Notes under the pieces: generated by a model
What the model saw: the letters and a program-made list of their open reading frames with translations, nothing else
The model's database searches: none
What the model was told of the DNA's origin: nothing
NCBI GenBank assembly: GCA_903927505.1
Contig: CAIYNF010000155.1
Coordinates: 1-38,447, forward strand
Direction: 5' to 3'
DNA from: an uncultured Bacteroidota bacterium
Lineage (GTDB): Bacteria; Bacteroidota; Bacteroidia; UKL13-3
DNA: 38,447 nucleotides
Shown: positions 15,404 to 22,132 of the stretch, piece after piece
How positions within the stretch are numbered: position 1 is the first letter of the stretch
Layout of the letters: every line of letters begins with the position of its first letter
Translations under genes and position numbers: made by a program

Positions 15404-15441
15404 AAAAAAAGAGCCATTTGAAATCAAATGGCTCTTTTTTT
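15404..15441. terminator. Bidirectional terminator between the GtrA-like gene and carB
   Basis: A perfect stem GAGCCATTTG (15411-15420) / CAAATGGCTC (15425-15434) with an AAAT loop, extended by A7 (15404-15410) and T7 (15435-15441). Symmetric A and T runs let it serve both strands; it overlaps the carB stop codon (15440-15442). Confidence 0.9.
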
Positions 15442-18259
15442 ATTTACTTAAGTACATGCTTTTTTCTTTGTAAAGCACTCTAAAGTGAGGGTCTTGTAGA
15501 TCTTTGATAAATCTAATAGCCTCACCTGTTGATTTCATTTCTGGGCCAAGTTCCTTATTTACATCAGGAAATTTTTCGAAAGAGAAAACAGGCTCTTTTA
15601 TGGCGTAACCTTCTAATTTTCTATCGAAGGTAAAATCACTTAATTTATTTACTCCCAACATAATTTTGGTGGCAATATTAATATAAGGGATTTGGTATGC
15701 TTTGGCTATAAATGGCACTGTTCTACTTGCCCTTGGATTTGCCTCAATAACATAAACCTTTTCATCTTTGATGGCAAATTGAATGTTTAGCAATCCGCTA
15801 ATATTCATTTTAATAGCAAGATTTCTTGCATATTTTTCCATTGTTTCTTGCACGTTTTCACTCAGGCTAAAAGGAGGCAAAACCGCATAACTATCGCCAC
15901 TGTGAATTCCTGCAGGTTCAATATGTTCCATCATTCCAATTACATGGGCATCTTGTCCATCACAGATCAAATCAATTTCGGCCTCCTCAGCTCTATCCAA
16001 GAAATGATCAATTAAAACACGGTTACCAGGGAGGTCGCCTAATAAATCAATTACCGCTTGTTCAAGGTCTTCGTCATTAATTACAATTTTCATTCCTTGT
16101 CCGCCTAATACATAGCTTGGTCGAACCAAAACTGGGTAACCAACTTTATGCGCCACTATGATTGCTTCCTCTGCATCTTCTGCCACACCATAATTAGGAT
16201 AAGGAATATCTAATTCTTTTAATAAATCAGAGAACAAGCCACGGTCTTCAGAAATATCCATATCTGCAAAACTGGTTCCGATGATTTTTACCCCAAGATG
16301 TTCTAATTTTTTAGCCAATTTAAGTGCTGTTTGGCCGCCCAATTGTACAATAACACCTACTGGCTTCTCTAATTCTACAATTTCACGAATGGCTTCCCAG
16401 AATACAGGTTCAAAGTAAAGCTTATCTGCCATATCGAAATCTGTACTTACCGTTTCAGGATTGCAATTAATCATAATTGCTTCAAAGCCTGACTCTTTTG
16501 CTGCTAATAAACCATGCACACAACTGTAATCAAATTCAATTCCTTGTCCAATTCGGTTCGGACCAGAACCCAATACAACAACTTTTTTTCTATCGCTAAC
16601 TTTGCTTTCATTTTCACCATCAAAGCTTGAATAGAAATAATTTGTTGGGGAAGGGAATTCAGCTGCGCAGGTATCAACCATTTTATAGATGCGGTGGATT
16701 CCCATTTGTTTTCTAAGGTCCCAAACCTGGTCTTCAGTGGTATCGCCACCCAATAGATAGGCAATTTGAATGTCACTGTAACCCTTTTGCTTGAGTTCAA
16801 TCATTATTTCCTTAGGTAAATTAGCCAAGTTAAAGCGTTTGGTATCACTTTCGAGGCGCACCATATCGTTTATCTGCGTTAGGAACCAGCGGTCTATTCT
16901 GGTAATTTTTTCTAAGCTAGAAATTGGCATACCAAGACTAAGCGCGTCTTTCACTGCAAACAAACGATCCCAACTTGGGTTCTTTAGCTTTTCTACAATA
17001 TCCTCTAATTTACGCTGTTGGAAACCATCAGCTCCTAGACCATTTCGTTTAATTTCTAGGCTTTGCGTAGCTTTTTGTAAAGCCTCAATAAAGGTTCTGC
17101 CAATACCCATTACTTCGCCAACCGACTTCATTTGAAGACCCAATGTTTTGTTTGCACCTTTAAATTTATCAAAATTCCAACGAGGAATTTTAACTATCAC
17201 ATAGTCGATGGCCGGCTCAAAATAGGCTGAAGTAGTTTTAGTTACGGGATTTTTAAGTTCATCGAGGTTATAGCCAATGGCTAATTTAGCTGCAATTTTT
17301 GCAATTGGATAACCGGTAGCCTTACTAGCAAGCGCAGATGAGCGAGATACGCGCGGGTTAATTTCTACAGAAATTATTGCCTCATCTTCTGGGTTTACGG
17401 CAAACTGCACATTACAACCACCTGCAAAATTTCCAATTGAGCGCATCATATGAATAGCCATTGTGCGCATTCTTTGATACACCGTATCACTAAGTGTCAT
17501 TGCAGGTGCAACCGTAATTGAATCACCTGTATGAATGCCCATTGGGTCAAAGTTTTCAATGGTACAAATAATTGCTACACTGTCATTTTTATCCCGCAAT
17601 AATTCTAATTCATATTCCTTCCACCCAAATACTGCTTTTTCTACCAAAACTTCATGGGTAGGAGAAGCGGCTAATCCACGTTGAAGTGCAGCGTCTAATT
17701 CTTCTTTTACCCAAACAAAGCCGCCACCGGTGCCGCCTAAAGTATAGGAAGGACGAATTACAAGAGGAAAACCAATAATTTGCGCAATTTCTTTACCTTC
17801 AAGGAAAGAGTTGGCCACTTTAGAATCTGCAACTGGAACGCCAATATCAATCATTTTTTGGCGAAATTTTTCTCTGTTTTCAGTTGTATCAATTGCGGCA
17901 ATATCTACCCCTATCATGCGCACCTTGTATTTTTCCCAAAGGCCCATTTCATCACATTCAATAGCTAAATTAAGGGCAGTTTGACCACCCATTGTAGGCA
18001 ATACCGCATCAACCTGGTGTTCTTTAAGTATTTGCTCTATGGATGCAGGGTTAAGAGGCAACAAATAAATATGATCGGCCGTAACAGGATCTGTCATGAT
18101 GGTTGCAGGATTGCTATTAATTAAAATAACCTTGATCCCCTCTTCTTTTAAAGAGCGTGCGGCTTGACTTCCGCTGTAATCAAATTCACAAGCTTGACCA
18201 ATAACAATTGGACCGCTACCTATAATGAGAACCGATTTAATACTAATATCTTTTGGCAT
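15440..18259 (-). CDS. carB: Carbamoyl-phosphate synthase large subunit
   Basis: A 939-residue CarB that makes carbamoyl phosphate for pyrimidine and arginine synthesis with CarA. Two ATP-grasp halves are present: IIGSGPIVIGQACEFDYSGSQA and GGTGGGFVWVKEE in the first, VVLGSGPNRIGQGIEFDYSCVHG and PSYVLGGQGMKIVI in the second, joined by the oligomerisation region (DRWFLTQINDMVRLE). It ends shortly after EMKSTGEAIRFIKDLQDPHFRVLYKEK, so the C-terminal MGS-like allosteric domain (about 130 residues in E. coli CarB of 1073 residues) is absent. No carA is adjacent. The start is an ATG at 18259 and upstream lies a gene-free stretch of 742 bases. Confidence 0.97.
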   Translation of the reverse strand: MPKDISIKSVLIIGSGPIVIGQACEFDYSGSQAARSLKEEGIKVILINSNPATIMTDPVTADHIYLLPLNPASIEQILKEHQVDAVLPTMGGQTALNLAIECDEMGLWEKYKVRMIGVDIAAIDTTENREKFRQKMIDIGVPVADSKVANSFLEGKEIAQIIGFPLVIRPSYTLGGTGGGFVWVKEELDAALQRGLAASPTHEVLVEKAVFGWKEYELELLRDKNDSVAIICTIENFDPMGIHTGDSITVAPAMTLSDTVYQRMRTMAIHMMRSIGNFAGGCNVQFAVNPEDEAIISVEINPRVSRSSALASKATGYPIAKIAAKLAIGYNLDELKNPVTKTTSAYFEPAIDYVIVKIPRWNFDKFKGANKTLGLQMKSVGEVMGIGRTFIEALQKATQSLEIKRNGLGADGFQQRKLEDIVEKLKNPSWDRLFAVKDALSLGMPISSLEKITRIDRWFLTQINDMVRLESDTKRFNLANLPKEIMIELKQKGYSDIQIAYLLGGDTTEDQVWDLRKQMGIHRIYKMVDTCAAEFPSPTNYFYSSFDGENESKVSDRKKVVVLGSGPNRIGQGIEFDYSCVHGLLAAKESGFEAIMINCNPETVSTDFDMADKLYFEPVFWEAIREIVELEKPVGVIVQLGGQTALKLAKKLEHLGVKIIGTSFADMDISEDRGLFSDLLKELDIPYPNYGVAEDAEEAIIVAHKVGYPVLVRPSYVLGGQGMKIVINDEDLEQAVIDLLGDLPGNRVLIDHFLDRAEEAEIDLICDGQDAHVIGMMEHIEPAGIHSGDSYAVLPPFSLSENVQETMEKYARNLAIKMNISGLLNIQFAIKDEKVYVIEANPRASRTVPFIAKAYQIPYINIATKIMLGVNKLSDFTFDRKLEGYAIKEPVFSFEKFPDVNKELGPEMKSTGEAIRFIKDLQDPHFRVLYKEKSMYLSK

Positions 18260-19001
18260 ATATGAGGTTTGTTTTTTTGAAGGTTATGTAAATACCTGAA
18301 AGAAGCTATAGGTATAAATTATGCAAATTTAGTTTGAAAAAGCGATTTCTGAAATCTGTTTTTAATTTATTCTCAACAATTTTGCTTTGCGAACTAAATG
18401 CACTGGCAAACAGGAGATTGGAAATTTTTATCTGTTTTTTAAAAATGTCGCACTAATCATTTATATAGTAATGAAAAGGTATTTGAGGCAAAAACAACAA
18501 AAAACACTATCCACAAATGAATTCCGAACTTAGAGGTGTCTATTTATTTAGAATTCTTATAAGTATCTATTTATCTGTAATTTGCGACTCTATTTAGGCT
18601 CTTTTTTATTGAATTATTTATGAATATTTACAAATGTTTACAACAAGTTAACAGTTAAAACTGATTTTATCCTAATTAATTGTTTTTTAGTATTTTACAT
18701 ATTGCGACATTTTCTCATTATGAAACAATTCAATGTAATTAAGTGTCTTGAGGCTTTTCATTGACTTCGGGATTTCGCTTAATGAAAAAAATCCAGTTCA
18801 AATTTTATGATTTTACAAGTGGTTGTATACGGCATCTAAGTGGTTGTTTTTGTATTTTAATAATATGAATTCTGTATTAAAATCCAAAATAGGGAATTGT
18901 TTCTCAAAAAGGGGTATTAATTGCATTTTGAAACAAAAAAACCTTCGCTTGTGTAAATTATAACAATTTCAATCAATATGCTTGTATTTTAGTGGACTAT
19001 T
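18260..19001. other. Long intergenic region with direct repeats
   Basis: This stretch of 742 bases separates divergent carB and the TPR gene. I see no credible gene in it; a 20-codon ORF from 18472 has no support. It is very AT-rich. Two short repeat sets stand out: TCTATTTA at 18539, 18566 and 18589 (spacings 27 and 23), and an exact pair AAGTGGTTGT at 18817-18826 and 18838-18847, spaced by 21 bases, two helical turns. These could be protein sites, but nothing else supports this. Confidence 0.5.
18324..18331 (-). promoter_or_regulatory. Candidate -7 element upstream of carB
   Basis: TAAATTTG on the minus strand (perfect TAnnTTTG) 65 bases upstream of the carB ATG. No good TTG element at the usual spacing, so the call is tentative. 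Confidence 0.3.
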
Positions 19002-19577
19002 ATGAAAACACTTTTTAGTTTTTTAAACCTTTGTGCCTATGTGCTACTTGCCTTTTTGGCAAGTTGGTTTATATCTGAGAAGTTGAAATCGCCAGAAATA
19101 ACGCTTTACAATGTTTCTGAAAAAAATTTAGAGCCATGCATGAATTACTGGACCAGTGATACGGGCTACACAGATACAATGAGCATTTCTGCAAGGGCCA
19201 TGAGGCTTTATGATCAGGGAGAGTATGCGCAAGCCATTGAATCTTTTCAGCGAATGGAACCCAATGAAAATGAAGAGGCGAATTATGATTTATACCTAGG
19301 AATATGCTATTTGAAATCTGGTTTTGCCAATTTAGCTGTTATACATTTAAGTGAAGCAGAGAGTTTGTTTAAAAAATACAAGATGATTCAAATGAGCAAA
19401 TGGTATTTATCCTTGGCCTATTTGAAAGCGGGACAAGAAAAAGAGGGCGTTGACAAGCTTTTTCAATTGGTTGGCGCCAATGCCCCTCAGCGTTATAAAG
19501 CAGAAGAAATACTGGCCACTATTGACGGAGCAAGTAATCCAATAAAAAGTTTAAAATTAGTATTGCTAAATAAGTAA
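19002..19577 (+). CDS. Membrane-anchored tetratricopeptide-repeat protein
   Basis: A 191-residue protein with an N-terminal helix (FLNLCAYVLLAFLASWFISEKL) that anchors it in the membrane or acts as an uncleaved signal, followed by TPR-like helix pairs: ARAMRLYDQGEYAQAIESFQRM, YDLYLGICYLKSGFANLAVIHLSEAESLF and SKWYLSLAYLKAGQEKEGVDKLFQLV. TPR domains bind proteins; the partner is unknown. It converges with the thiamine receptor gene, four bases apart. Small TPR membrane proteins like this are common in the phylum, often beside sigma/anti-sigma genes, but none is here. Confidence 0.75.
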   Translation: MKTLFSFLNLCAYVLLAFLASWFISEKLKSPEITLYNVSEKNLEPCMNYWTSDTGYTDTMSISARAMRLYDQGEYAQAIESFQRMEPNENEEANYDLYLGICYLKSGFANLAVIHLSEAESLFKKYKMIQMSKWYLSLAYLKAGQEKEGVDKLFQLVGANAPQRYKAEEILATIDGASNPIKSLKLVLLNK

Positions 19578-19581
19578 GCGC

Positions 19582-21789
19582 TTAAAACTTAAAGCTCAAA
19601 CTCAAAAAGAAATTTCTATTGGCATTGGGGAAATACAGGCTGTATTGTTCTCTTAGCCCTTGGCTATTTAATGTATTATAGCCACCAACACTTCCAGCAG
19701 ATGCATATTTTTGATTTAGCACGTTATTTACCCTAAAGCTAATTAGAGGTGAGCTGCTTTTAAAATATTTTGCCAAATTAATCCCAAGCATGGCGTCTAT
19801 ATAGTGAAATGCAGGTAATGAAAGGTCTTCCCATGCAGTGTTATCCAAATATTGTTTACTTACCATTCTACCTGTAATAGCTATAGCCAATACATTTTTG
19901 AAGCAAAAACTTTGAAATGACACTTGTTGAATTAATCTTGGGCTAAGGGCTAGCGGTGAGTTTTTAAATTCCTTTACAAAAATGGGGTTAAAGCTGGCAT
20001 CGTAAAAAGTTTGAGAAAGGTGTGCAACCGTATTGTTACTTAATGCGGAATTCAATGCAAATGAAAAATGACTATTCACTTTACCTTGCACGTCTAATTC
20101 AATGCCTCTGCGGGAGCTTCGGCCTATGTTGCCTGTAATTGGGTAGCCAAAATTATTATATGTTCCGGTACCCACAATTTGATTTTGAAATTCCATTGCA
20201 AAGAGATTTAATTTGGCATAAAGTGCAGGCGACTGGTAGGAATAACCCAATTCAATATCTACTAATTGTTCTGGATTAATTTCATTTTGTTTAATTTCAT
20301 GGGTAGCGTAATCATCTTGGAAGTAATCGAAACGGGTTGGTTCGCGGCTACTCATTCCTGCCATGGCATAAAGGGATTGCTCTTTATTAAGAATATATTT
20401 AAGTCCTATGCGCGGATTAACAAATAACCAATTCATAGGTTCCACTGAACCATAGCTCGGCCTAAATTCCATGGTTTTTTCTGTATACCTAAAATTGGTT
20501 CGACGCAATTGTATATCAGTAAAGAGAGAAAGGCTGCTGTTTAATTCGTAGTTTAATTTTAGGAAAACACTTTGCTCTTTTTTATATCCGGTATTCAAAT
20601 AGACTTGGTGATTTGGACCAATACCAACAGGCAAAACATCTGCCCAATTAACTTCCATGAAATGCTTGCTCTTAAAATGGTTCATATGAATACCCGCGTT
20701 GATATCTAATTTGCCAAAACTTGCATTATAAGTAGCATATCCGCCAATGAAAGTTTGATCTAATCTGTAAGAACTCAGGAAAGAATTTGGTAGTGTGGTA
20801 TCCCCATTGTTTACAATAAAAGGGGAGTTTAACATATTAAAATAATCAAACCCTAAGCCGCCTTGGAAAAGGTATTGAAATCTGGGCGCTTGGCTTTTAA
20901 CCAAGTACAAAGAAACGTTGATGCTTTGCTTAGGACGCAACTGATAGGTGTATTGCATTTGGTTGAAATACTGCTGAAAGGCATCGGCTTCATCGTTTGT
21001 AAAAGGATTTGTTTTTGGAGCAGCGTCAAAAGTAGCTTTGTCTATGCCAACATATGCCAAATGACTGGCTGCATTAGCACCAATAAAATTAAATTTCAAA
21101 AATGATTTCTTTTGTTGGTAGCCAATACTAAATTGATACGATTGAACTTGCGCACCAGAATTGTTGCGGTAGCCATTTGTTTTTACTTGCCCAAGACGCG
21201 CATAGACCATCACATGCTTTCCAAGTAAACCTGTTTGTAACTCGGCGCTTAGTCGGCTCGAACCGAAAGAACCAAAACCCATCATTAAACCACTTGATGC
21301 AGTTTGACTTAATGACCTGGTTTGAATAGCCACACTGCCTCCAAAGGCTGCGCTGCCATTGCTTGATGTGCCAATACCACGTTGCACTTGAATTTCTTCT
21401 GCGCTGCTTGCCAAATCAGCAAAATTATTAAAAAACACCCCTTGATTTTCAGGGTCGTTAACGGGAATTCCATTCACTGTTGTATTTATTCTGGTTTGAT
21501 CCATTCCCCTTAAGCGAAAATAGCTGTAACCAATACCAGTTCCATTATCACTATAAGTATTTAAAGAAGGCGTTGATTGCAGCAGCGTTGGAATATCGGC
21601 GCCATAATACAATTTAGCAATTTGCTCTCGTTTAAGGGAGCATACCGTAATGGGTTGTTTATCGTTTGCACGGATTCCTGCAACAAGGAATTCTTGCAAT
21701 TGCTTGTTTGAGGTGGATGTGTCTATTTGTGCAGAAAGACTACCTATAATGGCAATTTGAAAGATGATAGCAATAATTAGTTTTCTCAT
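19582..21789 (-). CDS. TonB-dependent outer-membrane receptor, predicted thiamine uptake
   Basis: A 735-residue TonB-dependent receptor. After the signal peptide (MRKLIIAIIFQIAIIGSLSAQ) comes a TonB-box-like segment (LQEFLVAGIRAND), the plug (LLQSTPSLNTYSDNGTGIGYSYFRLRGMDQTRINTTVNGIPVNDPEN, EEIQVQRGIGTSSNGSAAFGGSVAIQT) and a long barrel ending FFLSLSFKF with a terminal Phe. I start it at 21789, since the upstream extension to 21888 runs through the riboswitch terminator. The substrate is inferred from the TPP riboswitch directly upstream (21907-21987): known thiamine-regulated receptors of this type occur in Bacteroidota. It would import thiamine or a precursor with energy from TonB. Confidence 0.92.
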   Translation of the reverse strand: MRKLIIAIIFQIAIIGSLSAQIDTSTSNKQLQEFLVAGIRANDKQPITVCSLKREQIAKLYYGADIPTLLQSTPSLNTYSDNGTGIGYSYFRLRGMDQTRINTTVNGIPVNDPENQGVFFNNFADLASSAEEIQVQRGIGTSSNGSAAFGGSVAIQTRSLSQTASSGLMMGFGSFGSSRLSAELQTGLLGKHVMVYARLGQVKTNGYRNNSGAQVQSYQFSIGYQQKKSFLKFNFIGANAASHLAYVGIDKATFDAAPKTNPFTNDEADAFQQYFNQMQYTYQLRPKQSINVSLYLVKSQAPRFQYLFQGGLGFDYFNMLNSPFIVNNGDTTLPNSFLSSYRLDQTFIGGYATYNASFGKLDINAGIHMNHFKSKHFMEVNWADVLPVGIGPNHQVYLNTGYKKEQSVFLKLNYELNSSLSLFTDIQLRRTNFRYTEKTMEFRPSYGSVEPMNWLFVNPRIGLKYILNKEQSLYAMAGMSSREPTRFDYFQDDYATHEIKQNEINPEQLVDIELGYSYQSPALYAKLNLFAMEFQNQIVGTGTYNNFGYPITGNIGRSSRRGIELDVQGKVNSHFSFALNSALSNNTVAHLSQTFYDASFNPIFVKEFKNSPLALSPRLIQQVSFQSFCFKNVLAIAITGRMVSKQYLDNTAWEDLSLPAFHYIDAMLGINLAKYFKSSSPLISFRVNNVLNQKYASAGSVGGYNTLNSQGLREQYSLYFPNANRNFFLSLSFKF
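20493..20510. repeat. Near copy of the 18-bp palindrome
   Basis: AATTGGTTCGACGCAATT matches 16 of 18 bases of the palindrome at 3542-3559. It lies inside the thiamine-receptor gene. Confidence 0.45.
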
Positions 21790-21808
21790 TTTTTTGAGTT
21801 TTTTAAAC

Positions 21809-21836
21809 AAAAACGACAAGCAGAGGTGGCTTGTCG
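21809..21836 (-). terminator. Intrinsic terminator in the thiamine-receptor leader
   Basis: Read on the minus strand, CGACAAGC (21829-21836) and GCTTGTCG (21814-21821) form a perfect 8-bp stem, followed by TTTTT (21809-21813). It lies between the TPP aptamer and the ATG at 21789, so it is likely the switch part of the riboswitch. Confidence 0.8.
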
Positions 21837-21906
21837 GTGGAAAAAAAATACCCGGAAAGGTAAAACTCCAAAAATGGCAACACTCCATATGGGAGAAGTG
21901 TTGGTT

Positions 21907-21987
21907 CTTTTTCCTTCGCAGGCATTATCCTGTTCAGGTTCCGAGGGTTTGATCTCAGCTTTACCAAAAAATGGTTAGGCACCCCTA
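21907..21987 (-). promoter_or_regulatory. TPP (thiamine pyrophosphate) riboswitch aptamer
   Basis: On the minus strand the conserved blocks come in order: GGGGTGCC, GCTGAGATCAAACCC, GAACCTGAACAGGATAATGCC and GCGAAGG. CTGAGA and GGATAATGCC are the hallmark TPP-contacting segments of the THI element. A stem of CTTT with AAAG closes P1. The aptamer is followed by a further hairpin (CAACACT / AGTGTTG, 21878-21903) and then the terminator, consistent with control by premature termination when TPP is bound. Confidence 0.93.
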
Positions 21988-21996
21988 AAGACAGGT

Positions 21997-22027
21997 CAAA
22001 GGTAAAAAAGAATTTGAATTAACAAAA
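21997..22027 (-). promoter_or_regulatory. Promoter of the TPP-riboswitch transcript
   Basis: On the minus strand TTTTG (22023-22027), 18 bases, then TACCTTTG (21997-22004), a perfect TAnnTTTG. The predicted start near 21990 lies right at the first base pairs of the aptamer. Confidence 0.65.
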
Positions 22028-22132
22028 TAGGCTCAAACTGTTAAAAATGCCTAAAAATAAAGGAATTTAAACCAATTAATTTTTTTGCTATCTAAACAAA
22101 ATGCAATATTGCCGAATAATTACCGAGACATT

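Noticed and set aside
16504-16800. 98-residue ORF on the carB strand in a different frame
   Set aside because: It lies fully inside the conserved carB frame and has no recognisable domain.
18508-18516. CTATCCACA near a DnaA box, suggesting an origin of replication
   Set aside because: A single imperfect box; no cluster of boxes, no dnaA gene and no strand-skew evidence is available.
18472-18534. Possible 20-residue ORF starting MKRYLRQKQQ
   Set aside because: Too short, lysine/glutamine-rich in an AT-rich spacer, and without promoter or ribosome-binding-site support.
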